64,000 nt of DNA from Gnetum montanum (lineage: Eukaryota > Streptophyta > Gnetopsida > Gnetales > Gnetaceae): contig MNCI01005898.1 in assembly GCA_015680685.1 (NCBI GenBank), positions 114,950 through 178,949 on the forward strand, written 5' to 3'. The notes below the pieces were generated by a model. That model was not told where the DNA came from. It did not search any database and worked only from the letters and a program-made list of their open reading frames with translations. Position numbers and translations under genes: made by a program. Below are positions 39,201-54,200 of the stretch, one piece after another. How positions within the stretch are numbered: the first letter of the stretch is position 1; each line of letters opens with the position of its first letter.

Positions 39201-42200
39201 TTCTTCCCCAGGTGTCTTGCCTTGTCTAGGTGAAGCGTGCAAGAAATATGTCTGATGAACTCGCAAAGGTTCTCCCATGGTGTATCTCTGTTGATACCCA
39301 TGACTGTGTACAGACACTTACCAATCTGGAGCCAAAGCTGAGCACTAGATTCATGAATCCTGTTTTAATGTTTTTGCATTGCCTCCTCCCCCAGATGTTC
39401 TTTGACATACCTCATGACCTCCTCCTCTTCATGAATCTTCTGTTCTTCAGCTTCCCTCCTCAAATCCTCTCTAATCTCTTCCCGTAATTGGTCCTCAAGC
39501 CTAATTTGGAGGGCAGCCTTATGCAACATTTGTTTCCTTTGATTCTCCCATCATCGCTATCCCTCTTCCCTGTGGGCTTGCTTCTCTAAGTCTTTTTGTT
39601 TTTGTTCCTCTGCTTGCAGGCAACATTCGATCTCCTAAATGGCATAATTCAAGTCTGCAATAAATTTCTCTTCAAATTCCCTTCTCAAAGTTACCTCCTT
39701 CTCTCGTAGTTATTGTTCCATGATACATTGCAATTTTCTTTCCAACTGTTGTTTGGTTTCCAAAGACATAGGTGAAAATTGGACTATTGAAGTGGTGGAG
39801 GCATCATCAAGGGCGGGGTTGTCCTCTTGCCATGATGAAGAGGCCCTATCTTGAGACACCCACAGTCTAGAGTAAACCCAGCGCCTAGGATACTATTGGC
39901 CTTATATGGAAAATGACTACATGCAGAAGGTAAACACTTGCCAACACAAGTCCACAACACAGCACCTTGATACACATGACACCGAGTTACACACTACTCA
40001 GATTACATGGTCGTTTCAACAATGGAGAATTGACATAATTGAACCTATAATGCCTAAAGTCCTCTGCAGGATGTAGCTTTATGATCATTGCAACTGAGTA
40101 TTTTACAAAGTGGGTTGAAGCTATTCCTTTGAGGAAAACAACTTCGCAACAAGTTTGTAAATTTATCCTAAACAACATAGTGTCTAGTTTTGGCCTACCT
40201 CTAGTCATTGTCACTAATAACAAACCACAATAACGAAACACAAGCCTTTTGTCAACACTTACACATCAAGCATTCTCTTTCCTCGCTTTATTACCCACAA
40301 GCAAATGGTCAAGACAAAGCTAGTAACAAAGTTATCATCAATCTTATAAAGAAAATGTTAAACAACAGCAAACATAGATGGCACAAACAACTACTGAACA
40401 CATTATGGGCCTATAAAACAACATTCAGAACTGCAACTGGTGCCACCCCATATAGCCTTGTTTATGGATTTGAAGCTATTTTGTCTCTTTGAGGATACCG
40501 CTATCTCACTACATCAATGATGAGCAAAACAACAAACTGCATACCATTGATTTGGGTTCAGTAGAAGAGCAATGAATGCAAATGCTTGCTCACATCGAAC
40601 AATATCAAGAGAAGCAAAGACAACACTATTGCCATGATCCAAATTGGCAAAGGTCAAGGAAGAAGACCTTGTTCTTAAGGCTGTTCATGAGCATGTAGAT
40701 AATTTCTCAACCAACAGGGAAGGGCCTTTCTTGATCACCAAAGCCTATGGCAATGAAGCTTTTAGATTGGCAGACATGGCTGAGAATGAACTGGCCAATC
40801 CAATGAACTATTCCTATCTTAAACCTTATTATATCTAACATTGACCGGTTTGCTTTTAGTCTTCGTTTACCTTTGTTTGCAGATCTGAACGAATGCACAA
40901 CGTTGATAGACCATGTAGCCTTAACAAGTCAGCTTGCATGACCCCTTTTTCGCCAAAATAACTACAAGTTTTGTACAAATCTGCAAAGTAACATCCAATG
41001 TTCCCAAAGTTCCGGTGATCATCTCTCGTGTTAGCCAATATTTGTTTGTTATCTCATGTAACCTCATTGTAATCTTTGTATCCTTTGATTTGTCTTCTTG
41101 TTCTCTGGAGTTGTGTTCACAAGATGATCCTAAAGTCATCATCGAGGTGTGACTCATTGCAGCAGTAACTTATCACATGATCTCAACAAATGACATTTGG
41201 TTAGCTTATTTGATCATATTGACAATGTTTGCCTCACATCATTTTCATTACTCTATCATAGCCATAAACACATAACCATTTCATCCTTACCTTGCTAACA
41301 ATGAAAACCTTTTGTTTGACATTCATGTACCATGGCCTTGTGACATATCCTATAGCATGCTTCGCCAAATCAATTTGCTGAATCTCCAATTCATCCAATG
41401 AGAAAACAAAAGAAAATCGGGCCTTAGCATCAAAACCCAAAGAAGGTTTCACTCCCAGAAAAAAAAAGAAAAAGAAAAAGGGAAGAAATGCCAAGAAAGC
41501 CAAGAGGCCAAAGTAGCCTGAAACAAAGTATCCAATGGCTCAAAAAAAAAAAACAAGCCAAGTAGACAAAGAAGCCAATACCAAAGGCACTCATTTCTCC
41601 AAGTCTAAGCACATGTAAACAATGAAATCAAGCATGAAGCATGATGACCTCGTCAACAAGCAAGTACATCACTACGCCATGACCATGATGTCAAAACATT
41701 TGTAATTCTCCACTAGCCTGTTTGATCATTTCCAAAAAGCCGATATAGCCAGTTCCTTACTCTGAATTCCCACCATTACATGTTAACCTTACTTCACCAT
41801 CGCAAGTACTCCTTGACATGATTCGACAACTACAGAATCAAATGTGGAAAGAGAAGGGTTGGTCACGAAACTACATGATGTTTTGCATTCTTTGATGATG
41901 TCTATGGGGTCAATATTCAAAACATCTACAAAGAGGGGCCAAAGCAAAACCTCAAGGAAAATTTCAATTGTAAACAAAGAAACCTTGTAGCCAGGTTTTG
42001 ATTGTAATTTTGATCGGATTCAAAAGCAAACACAAACACCTTGATTTCACTTCAAAACATTCACTTTGTGACTCTTGTGTCTAAATCCCGGAACATTTTC
42101 ACTTTGTAAGGTGTAATTCATGGCATAAAATGTTACATAGGTTGCGAATTACACCAAACTAGCGTAATTGAGCCTATAATTGTCAAATACGCTGCCAAAA

Positions 42201-45200
42201 ACACTAATTAAATTCACTGCAGTAAAAAACGCTTGTGATAAAAACGTTGTAGTTTTGGGCCATAAAAATGGTCAAAAACATTGTGAAGAATATTGTCAAA
42301 GCCTAATCAACAGAGAAACAGCAAATTGTGGCCTATTTAGGCTCTTTTTGGCAAGTAGAAGACCTTTTTTTTTTGGCAAGAAAGAAACTTTGGGCACACT
42401 TGAGACCTGGTTAGCATAGAGAGACTTTTGCGGCCTTTAGGGCATGCATCTAGTGTTGACCATGGAGAACAGAGAGAACCTGTTGCAGAATTTATTTTTC
42501 AAGAGTAGATCAATCGAGACAAATGCATGCAGATCAATTGCAGAACACACCTTGCCTACCTGCACCAGATCTCAAACGATGGTTTCAGAGAGATCTCTGA
42601 ACCATTCATATTCTCTGGCTTTTGAAAACCAATCAATCTGTACCTTTTAAACCTGGTTCACAGTATTTTACAGTATTTAATACAAAGTTTGCAGTTTGTT
42701 TTGGCCACATTTTTCCATTATTTCTACAGTTTTTCTCAATTTTCACAAATCCAGTGTTGGATCTATCATTTGCTTGTATCATTGTTCATTTTTGCTTATT
42801 TCACTTGGTAACAGACTTTGTAAATCCTTAGGTGATCAACAAGACCACCTAAGGCACCTTAAATCCTTTCTGAGGCCCGTGGATCTTAAGGTAAAACTGT
42901 TTTGCATGGATCACTTCAATTTCTAGCTCGAATTTTTCGTCGCTACACCCTCCCAAAAGAGCATTCACCCCATTGAGTAGGGGAGGGCGAAACCTTGGCA
43001 GTCCTCCAAAGGACTAAAATCAAACTCACATGTCTGCCTCTTCTCTTTTGCTACAGCACAACTAGGAAGAATTTTGGGAGGTTCACCAGTCCACCTAGTT
43101 GAAGGCAATGGAGGAAAGCAAAATGGAAATCCTAGCGCTTCCACACCTTCCTAGATTGTACAAAGAAATGGTCAACCAGCTCCATGGCATCTTGTCAAAG
43201 TGGTGGCAAGCACAATTTTGGTAACCTATCCACTAGCAATCTTGGGAACTTGCCCTTGGAAGAAAGGCACAGCATCTTGAAAACTATGGCACGATGGTAA
43301 AACAACCTCTCTAGCATTAATGGCATCTTCAAATAAAAGAATCTAAACCCCTCTAAAGATGGTATGTTCATTCTTCTAGCAAGCGAAAAAAGCATCTTGA
43401 AGATTTGAGTTTCCCTTGAGCAAAGGCAGTAGGCCTACTAATGAGCAGTGAATAGTCCCTATGCCCAACCATATGAATCACAAGCGTTCACACGTGATCT
43501 GGTCGAATTCCATGAACTAAGTAGCTGATATTCCTAAATAGTGAATTGTGCAATTGTAAGTCATCTTCCTAATCCACACTAGTGCTAAATAGTACGTATG
43601 GTTAAGTGTAGTTGAGGCAAAAGATATTTAGGGCCTCCTTGATTCTTTACTCATTCAAATTTTAGGGCCTCATTCTTCCAAGCAGCTACCTCAATTGCAG
43701 TCTTTTGGCAAAGAGCACAAACTTTCTTCATCGAGAAATTACGGTTTTCTGTTGCCAACCCCCTCAAATCCAAGTTCACCTAGGCAAGCTGCTCCTACTG
43801 CTAATGGATATATTCAACCAATTGGTCCTTCTACTGCTCAGCATTCAGTAGGCAGTGATTTTCCTTGGTGAGGACCAAGTTCTTGTGAACTTGCAATAGG
43901 TCCTTGTTAGTAATGTTGGTCATGGCCTCTAACTCCAACGCATCGAAGATCATCATCTCCTCACATTCTCAACAGCCTAATACTTTTGTTGAAGTTGTTG
44001 AAAAGCCTCATCTCATGTAAGTTCTAGTATAAGAATGGTGGGGTCGGAGAGAGGCTCTCAACTCAGCAACTTCAACAGTCAACCACCGATTGGTTACAGT
44101 GGCCTCCTCAACTTGTGCATTGACAATCAGTAGTTTGCCCTTGGTCTTGAGTAGCTACAACTAGTTTGTGGTGATTTCATCTAAAAGATCAACGATCTTT
44201 AGAAGTGGTGGCCTACCTCCAACCAATCTTTCCAACACCTCCTCGTGTTGGGCAATGCTCATCTAACCACTTCCTACTTTTGCAAACGCAAGGATGTCTA
44301 CCATTGTAACGATGTCTAACCACTTCCTACTTTTGCAAACGCATGGATGTCTACCATTGTAACGATGTCTAGTACAAATGCTACTGCAACATTACAAGCC
44401 TTTGCTACCTTGTCAACAACCACCTCTGCCACTATCTTCTGGCCATTATGTTGCATCACCAAGACTATTGCCCCCTCACCTTCCTCAAACATGATGAAGC
44501 AGGTTGCAACATTTCTTAAAATCTTGAGGAACGTTTGTCTGAGAATGGACACTGTGACCTCCTTGGCACTTGGATTGGACTTGGTGGATGCCTAGTTCCT
44601 CTATGTAGAGAATAACAAGGTCATTTCCTTGTCCAACCAACTAATGGTCCTTGCAACCTCATTGAGATGCCTCATCGTTAGACGGTAAACGGATGACTCC
44701 CCACAACCTTGCAGAACCCTGTTGTTGCTGTAACTACTGCTCCCAAAGTTTTCTGAGTCATTCAATAGCTACCAACATCTCTGGTGTAGTCTTTGAGGCT
44801 ACAGGTGATGGTGGTGATGGCTACTCCTCTTCTTGCAGCTTTGCCACTGCCTTATCCTTCATCATCTCTTGACAAGATGTGGCAAGAGTGCAATGGACCA
44901 CATTGTTGGAATCGCAAGCTATTCCTCCCCTTTTGCACAACTTGCAAATTAGACATGGAAAGGGGAGTGTCTTTCTACCTTTCTCATTTTCCTTGAAGTG
45001 TTTTTCAATCTCTAAGAAAATAAGTTGGCGTAGCTTGATAGGGAATTTCCCTCTTAGAGCAATGCATGCCCTGGTAAAAAAGGCTATCACCTTACTAGGC
45101 CTCACCATTGGGTTTAGGTGATAGGCCACACTCTTGAAGTATACTCTCTTCATCTTTGTAAGGACACCATACTCCTTACAATCTACCCCATAGCATCACT

Positions 45201-48200
45201 AGATCCATTCCTTTTTGGCCTCTAGGTCCACCTACATGGATATTTCAACCAACTTTGCCCTTGTGTTGGGCAAACCAAGGGCCTCTACTATGACCTCAAC
45301 CAAATAAGAGATGGTGATGTCTTTGATTTTCACCGACGCATCTACTTGTCGGTTGTTCCAGAACAAGTAATTCTCCCCCGTGTACCATTATCTGCTGTTA
45401 GAGAAAATGGGCAACATGGGAAACCCCTATAGTTGTGTCTAAACCTCCTCTGGTGCCAGCTCCAAAAAGGGCCCAAAGTTCAGCTCTTGGAGGATAGAAC
45501 TTTGGACCTCATTGAACATAATGCACTCTAAATAGGCCTCCATCAAGGTGACTGCCAAGTTACGCCTTGGCCTGGGAGGCTCATCCTACCTACATTGGTT
45601 TGTTTCTACAATCGGAATCTACTTAACAAATTCCACCTTAAACTCCTCCCAAAGAAGTCCAATGGCATGGGTGACCTTGGCCACTTGCTCTTAGGGTTGT
45701 GGTTATTGTTGTTGTTGGCCCCTTCCTCCTCAGGGTCACTTTTCCCGTCTAAAACCAAAAGGTGCCATAAATTCAAGGGGTGTGCGCATTTATATAGGCA
45801 CTAACTGCATCAGCATCAACGTGCATGCATCAACGCATCCTAACATGCATCAACAAGGATACATCAACAAGGCTAGGTCAATGCAGCCTATATTATTGAT
45901 GGTTCATCATCTACCCAACCCACTTGATGCACCATCCTACATAGCTCCTAATTTTGCTGAAAGTGTTCACAATTTGGTTCGTATGTGGGCATTATCCCCA
46001 TCATCGCAAGAACCTCCTTCCACAAAGAACTAGCATGAATGGCAATAAGCCAAGGCTGGGAAACAAGAGTGCTTTTGAAAATGACTTCATTTTAGGCCTT
46101 CCAGAGAGACCACAATAGCGTGCCAGCAAGAGCATTATCATGTAACAATATGGAGGGGTCCAAACCACTAGCTTGCTAGACAAAGAGTGGCAAAATGGTA
46201 GAGGTAAAAGAGATGAGACTATTTCAATGGCATCTGTGTCATAGAGAGGGCAGCAAGCGTTAACTCCAAGACTATGATATTGACAAAAGGCCATAGTTGG
46301 AGTTGCCTAGTTGGCAACAAACCACAAACATTTTTATTTTTCCTAGGAGCTGCCCTTTCTAAATCATGCACTATCCCTAGGTCATGTTGTACTTCCCCTA
46401 CAAAATATCCTTCAAGCTTGCAACTTCTGACCAGGCATATTGTCGCACGATACAGAATTGTTGTCAAATGTTCTGCCAAAAAATCAAATCATTACTAGAG
46501 GACTCCCAAAGTTTATACTTCCTCCTAATGATGGTGATCCATGGAACCCTGTTTGCATCTGCATCAATAATTTGTCTGATGAGATTATGATGGCCCAACA
46601 TAACTGAATCCTCAAACTTCAAAATGCTCAATCCTCCCTACAAATTTTGGCCTTGCGAACTTTTCGCAGCAAACAAGATGGATCTTATGACCTCCTTTCC
46701 TACCAGCCCAAACAAATTGTCTAATGATTTGATTAATTTTGTTGACGACTTGTCGTAGTGGGACAGCCACTAATGCCACATATCTGAACATGGCTGATAA
46801 GATTGTAGAAGCCAAAAAAACTTGTTCTTTGCCGGTTAGGAATCTAAAGGTCCAATGTTCAAGTCTAGTCTAGATTTTTTTTATGAAGTTAGACCACAAT
46901 GCATTTCACTATCAAGTAGATATGTGTATCCCAAGATAAGCATCTTCATAACTCCCTTATCCAATACCTAAAGTTCTGCAAATTTTTCCTTTCATCACAG
47001 CATTAGTTTGGACAAAGTGCACAGTTGATTTTGCCCAATTAATGTTCAAACCCAACTTCCAAATCATACAACCTAGCACCCTTTTGATAGCCTCTACCTA
47101 GGGAACAATTGCCCTTGTGATGAGGATAGTATCATCCACATATGGTTATCTATATAGGTAACACCTTCTGCATCTAGACATTTGACACCCTCGGACCTGC
47201 AACACGAATCCATAGTATCCATTGCCAAAATAAACAAATATGGAGAAAAGGGGTCCCCCTATCTTGGGCCATGCTGTGGCATGCTGTGGAGAGGAAAACC
47301 CCCATAACCTATCGTTAATACCAAAAGAAAAGGCTCTTGTATGTTGCATATGTAAATATAAATTGAAAAATCTAGAATGAAAACCTTTTCATAGTATTAT
47401 TTCCTAAAGGGACTCATAGCTAACTGTATCATATACCTTGGCAATGTCCAATTTAAGAAACATACCCAAGAACTGGGCTTTGTAAGCTGAGTGCATGAGT
47501 TCATGTAAAAGAAGAATTTGGTCCTAAATGAACCTACCTTTAACAAAGCCAACTTATTGCAATCCCACTACAGATGGCATAAGCGGTTGCATTCTTTGAA
47601 CCAAAAACCTTGGTGAAAATTCTGTGTGTTACAAACACCAATGGGTCTAAAGTCAGAAGGTACAGAAGGATTGTTAATCTTAGGAATTAAGACAATTCTA
47701 GAACAACTGATTTCTCTCCTACTTTGGCCCCAGCTATGCATAAGATCAAAAGAGTCTACAATATTGTTTCCAATCACATCAATAAAACTCCCTAAGGAAC
47801 TCAATTGGCCATCCATCCAGGCCTAGGGCTTTACCTGGCTTCATAGTGAGCATGGCATCGAAGACTTCCATCTTAAAGATAGAGGCAAGTAACCAATGAT
47901 TGGCTTCATGATTCAAGGACCTCTAAACCAGAATATTGATGGCCGAGGAAGTGTCCTTGGCCCAAATTTTTTACCAAAACTATTACATTACTTTGGCAAT
48001 CTTCTCTGGATCTGACATTAAATTATCCCCCTCCCATAGCATATGTATTGCCTTAGCACCCCTAGATGCATTAGTAGCAGCAAAGAAGAATTCCATGTTA
48101 TGATCCCCATCCTTTAGCCAAGTGGCTCTAGATCATTCTCACCAATAAGCCTCTTCCTCCTCAAAGAGCTTCTACAGTTCCTGAAACACTGTAAATTCCT

Positions 48201-51200
48201 CATCAAGTAATTCATGTCGTTGTTCTTGCAACATTTGAATTTGTTGCATCTTTGGAACATGATCCTCCTTTAAACATTTAAAAGAATATTCATCATATTT
48301 GGCTCTAGCTTCTAGTCCTTACTTAATGTGGTTCAAACCGTGCTTGAGGAAATCTCATGGATCCTAATGATTTGGGTAAGAGGTCCAAGTGTCCATAATT
48401 AACTGCCTCAACCACAAATTCTTGAGCCAAGTGCATTCAAAACGGAAGAAATGTGGGACCACTTTAAGTTCAATGGTATCCCTGAAAGACCAAAGTAACA
48501 GCCTATGGTCCGACGCCCTTTGTTCCATGACCTTAACAGAAACATGCTTATCAATTACAATTGAGCAACTAACCCAAACACAATCAATCCTGGACATCAC
48601 TTGATCTGCTTCGTTTCTTCTATTACTCCATGTCAATTCTATTGGCAATTATTGCTAAAAAAGTCTAGTCTGATTTAAAATTGAGAATACCAGAGAGCTT
48701 TTTATCCACTGCTGGTAGTGTGGGAATGTTAGGAAGAAAGCTAAAAAGTCAGACATAGAAATGAAATTAAAACCAAAGGTTCAGATCATATCGAAATCAC
48801 CACAAAGAAAAGCAGATAAAAAGCCATGGGTCAAGCAACTACCAAGAAAAAAAAAAAGAGTGGAAATAAAGGGCTAAAAGCAAACTCCTTGAACTGGAAG
48901 TAACAAACATAGCTGTAATAAAACAAATTTGCCAACATACTTTAGCAATGAAGAAACATATCCAAAAGATTTATTTTTTTTTTTCCCTATTTCAAACAGA
49001 GAGACACTTTCATAAATAATAATTTATGATTGTTAAAAAAAAATATGAAAATTAACAAATAAATAGTAAGAGATCTAGGTTTGCAGAGAATCTAGTGTTA
49101 CCATGTTAAGCAAAAACACAGTAAAAGGCATTCGACATGGTATCTTTGCATTTGACGTCAAGTTTTAAATGTAAATGTTCTTTAAAATCAAAATCAATTT
49201 CTAACCTCTGCAGTTTTTCTATGGTGCTCTGCATTCTTTTCAGCAACCATGGCCTCCTCAAATGGATCCGAGTACATCTGCTTATTGAGATCAATAATGA
49301 AAACAAAGTGTTATGTTTGAAGGTCCATGACAACCTCTTCCATACTACAGAACAATATAAATCCAACTAGCTGACAGAACTGCGGACTTTGTGACCTTCC
49401 AAGCATACAGCCAGCTTCTTCTTCCTCTTCATCCTCTTCTTTTTCTTATATATTTATAGATATAGATGTGTGTGTGTAATTGATGGTTTTCATGATAATC
49501 CATAGCATAAACATTCAGCACTGAATTTCGGAGTCTAAGCAAAGGACAAGAACAAGACAGTCTACAAGCATGGTATTTTAAGATTTCTGGCAAATAATGA
49601 TAATCCCGAAAAAAGAACTATCTTTTCTACAGAAAAGGTAAAAAAGCGCATTTATCCTTAACACTATGCCAACCAAAAGAATATTCAATACATACATGAG
49701 GATGCATCTCCATTCTACCACCAACAATTATGAGACCTACATCTCCATGCTTCAATGTATAATTACTTATAGAGATAGAAATTTCTCGATGGTAAGCACC
49801 CTGGGGAAAATCATCCTGAAAACAATAAACGTCAAACATGAAAATTCATGTTGCTGTTTCTTTTTGTTTTCCTTTTTGCACAATCTGCAAGACTAGTAGG
49901 AATGAAACTGACTACCACTACAGTACCAGTATAGAAATACTGATGTCGATACAAACTTAAATCTCACCTGCACATCTGCATCCCACAGTTTCTTCAAATT
50001 ATGATCAAAACACATTATTGACCAACCGGCTGTAACAACAACCAGAACTTGTTTTCTAATCTCCCCTGGTCTTTGAACTCTATCAATAAAACCAGTTGCC
50101 ATTGCTACAGCCTGCCGTCCTGCTAATATACGAACACGTTCAGGTAGCAATGAAATCTCTGATATTTGTCTTGCTTCAGCAAAACCTTCATGCATGCCTT
50201 TTGTATGAGGTTCCAGCACCTACAAGTTATATCACATAATTGGCAAGTAAGTCTCTCCAGACTGTAAAAGTCTCATTAAAATCAGGTCTAACAACATGAG
50301 GTATCATCCGATATATAGTCTCTATGATAAGAAGTTTATAATTTTACCAAAAACATGGATACCACATCAACTATAACATACCTATAATTTTTATAATTTA
50401 CTTGAAAAGACAAAACAATGCCTCATGTTGGATTAATGCCTTGTTTAACATGTTTGGTGCATTCTTTCAAATAGATACCCCAATCTATTACAAGTTTATT
50501 CAATGTGCGGAAAACAAAATAAGAATAAAAAAACAATTATGCAACGCATAAGATTATCCTTATAGTCTCACCAGTCATAAAACTCATCAGACCAGCACTG
50601 TTTCATATTGCAGTATCCAAGCACTCCTATGAGAACAAGCACATACATATTTTAAAAAACAAAAGGTATGGCATTCGGAGTTTTTGAATTTCAAATGCAG
50701 ATATAGCTAACTTGGAGTTATGGACTAGGATGAGAAGCTTCTGTATCAGCAAACACAACACAAAGAGGAAGTATCTATTCTAAAAATGGACCCACACTGA
50801 CTGTCTTCCTATCCTTGTTGAATGAGTCTTGAAGTATATGCACAATATTATGGGGTTTACTTAAATGACCTTTAAAATTTTTGACAATAATTAATTATTA
50901 GAATACTATTCTTTTTTGGAATTATTACAGCAGTGTATACCCATAAATCAATAAAAAGTCCCAGCTTCTGAAAATTGACAATGCAGTATTTTGTCTTCAA
51001 GCAAGGTAAAAATAACTAACCAGTATCTTTGCATCATGAGTAGCAACCAAAATTTCAGTTCGGCCATCACCATTTAAATCAGCTATGAGTGGAGGTGGAA
51101 GTTTTTCAGCCTCATTCTTGAATGGATTTTCATCTGTCATGTGCATCCATGCTTCTCTGAAAGAGAAATCTCCTTCATGCTGGAAGCAACATATACTAAT

Positions 51201-54200
51201 GTAAATAACTGAAAATTAGATCAACAAATTTATAAATCCATAACCTTAAACCACCATAGCATAAGGAACATGACAAGGAAGAATTATACGAAATGGTTTT
51301 AAAATTATAGCCTCCATTGTATCAAAGACGTCATGGTCGTGAAGAAGTAAGCTACAGCAATATTCTCTTTGAACTTCTTGCTGAATTCCATCTGATATAT
51401 TTTATAAAATATTTAACTAAAATTGTAAATGTAAAAATAAAATAACAATGTTTGTCATGTCCTCTTTAAACATCTTCAAACAGAATAAAATAGTAGTCAC
51501 TTGCTAACACTCCATAAAATATCTGAATCATACTTATGAAATGCAGAGCAAAATCTTGACTCCAGCTATGAAGAATCTTGATTCAGATCAGTGCTACAAT
51601 TACAATTCTAATTCCAGACAATTCCAAGTGATTCTGGTTAATGGTTCCAAGTGGATTTGAGCTATTCCAAGTGATTCCAAATGATTTCAACTTGTTTGTT
51701 ACATTTTACTAACAAAAGTATATACATTTTTCAAAACTCTTATATATCTGATAATCTTTTATGTTATTTCAATAATGCAATTTCAGATGATTCCAGATCA
51801 TGATTATGAGAGATCCACAATCCAAAATCTCTAAAATGAAAAACCCAATTCGCAATCCAATCACATTTCAGAAGTACGATTGAATCATCTATCAGAACTC
51901 TAGATATCTAACTTGACTAAAAGGAATTTAAGCACTGAACACCAATAAAGTTGCTATAACTAAACAAAAAAGCATTCACACAAGTACAAAAGACAACATT
52001 TTTGCATGGTAAACTGTGGGGACCAAAGCTATTATTTGATCAGAAATTTGGTTCTTGAAATTTTTGTCATCTTTCAAACTTACGTCATACCATTAAAGTA
52101 ATAATGTCCAGTTTATACACATTATGTCTAAAGGTGCAAATGGAAAAGAGTGATATTGCAGTATCATTGTGTATTCAAAATAAAGCATCCTTATATAAGC
52201 CACTGGTATATAATAAAGACAGGACTCGTGTTGATCTAAACTGTAGAAATCTTCCAATTTGTTGAAAAAAAAAATCTATTCACATAGCCTATTTATGCAC
52301 TTATCCATGGTGTAAAAACAACTTGTGCATATGAAAACATGATAAACAAGCAAATGCAATAAAGCTCATTCAAAATATAATTTGAATGTTTAACAAGGAT
52401 CAGAAATTTTATGTCATGAAATTAAAACTTTATTTAATTATGTCTAAGACCTTATGGATTTACTGGACCAGTTCAGTTTCAACAATATTTTGCATATGGA
52501 TCATCACCAAAGGGCTCACTGCCCATCCTGCCAAGGCAAGGTCTTAAGAAGGTCGATGGATGAGCAAAACTCTAACCTCTTTTGAGTGGCTACACCCAGG
52601 CTCAAACTCTGGTCTTACGACTTAAGAAACAAGTACCTTACAATCAATCAAAGTGCTGGTCCCTAATCTTTTGCATAAGACTTGTATATCCCAACAGTGG
52701 CCTATTGGTATCAAACTTATGATTTATAGAATGCAAACCACAAACCTTAACCAATGACCAATATCACATGTCTTTGCTGGGGCCATCAGCCTTTTCTCAT
52801 TGCAAAATTTATGAATATAGATAGGAAAAGATAGCTAAGTTAGCAACTATAAAGCAACAAACCTTCATGCTATTGTGATGCAACAAATACTGTATGGTTG
52901 TGTTATATGATATATAAGTTTCAACAAAAAGAAATGCTGGAAAAAGATAAAAAATGTATAGAAACAAATTTTGATCGATGAAGCTGAACCTGAAATATCA
53001 GGTTGAAAAGGAAATTTCCTTGTTAAAAGTGAATATGATACCACTATAGACAGAAGCAAATTACTTAGATATCATAATTATTAATTTCACTGCACAGACA
53101 GACAGGAATTAGCTGAAGTTGAAATTGAAAGTTTTACATACAACCATTCAGACTCCTTGGATCTATTGGACCAGTTTCAAAATTCCTTCTATGATATTTT
53201 TTATCTTAATTTATAACTCAGTGTTGCCTACTAGAATCGAACCTATGCTCTGGGGCTACTAGGCTAAGACCCTTACCACTAGGCTAAGAATTGTAACAAA
53301 TCAATGAATGCTTGTCCTACATCAAGAAAAGACATGCAAATTTTCTCAAGTAACATGATTATCAACAAACATCGAACCTAAGTGCATTTTCCCAACTTAC
53401 TACATTGCCTTTGGAACATTACATTGAATGAAGTTTCAAATTTGATTATATTCGACAATTGTTTTGCCCAATAAATCCCTCGGGTTTTTTGATAGGCATA
53501 GCATCAACTCAATTTCAGTTTTGTAAAGCAGTTCCCATATCCATTAGTAACAGACTCTAACTCCATCAAAAAGCTATTTATTTCCTCAACAAAAGTGTCA
53601 GATCCCATATGGAAATCGATTTGACTAATTAAGTAATCTGAAAAAGCTTTACACACAAGAATCAAAAATAAAACAACTAACTCTCTGGCACAACACAAAT
53701 GATGATTATACCACTCCACCAGCATTATCAATTATCAAGTAACTCAAATCTTCTCCATCGATCTATCTTGTAAGCAAATTCATAATAGTATCCATTGCAA
53801 ATAACATTAAAAAAAATGACGCTGTAACGCTACTGTCAATGGCTCTTTCTGTTTTGTATTCTTTTTCTCCTAATAAAAATTGGATTTGCTTCTGTTCGTC
53901 TGGTATCAATCCGCTTCCATGGAGACACTGGTTTTCCTTTATAATATTTATTTGAGACTTAAACGGTACTGCTTTTCAAAGATTACTTTGTATCAGTTCA
54001 TCTGTCTTGAATGGACTTTATACATGTTTGTAATTTTTTCTGTTCTCTCTTTTACCGGCAAGCCAGCCTTGTAATTATTGTGTCAAATTTCTGCCAGTTC
54101 AATAGAAACGAACAACTTCCAAGATTACTTTGGATGACTTCACCTGTCTTGCATGAACTAAATACATGTTTGTAATTATTATGTCAAACTTTCTGCCACT

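Noticed and set aside
46274-46498. Plus-strand frames across 45.6-48.6 kb
   Set aside because: They are shadows of the minus-strand LINE.
50217-50219. GTG as an alternative start for a separate 108-residue minus-strand protein
   Set aside because: It is the first codon of NERD1 exon 3, preceded by a proper AG acceptor and in phase with exon 2.
51600-51800. Possible MITE in intron 1
   Set aside because: Degenerate ATTCCAAGTGATT repeats are present, but no terminal inverted repeats or target duplication could be found.
53222-53290. Possible tRNA gene in intron 1 (GGTTCGATTC B box)
   Set aside because: The same head plus body occurs at several upstream sites, so it is a SINE copy.
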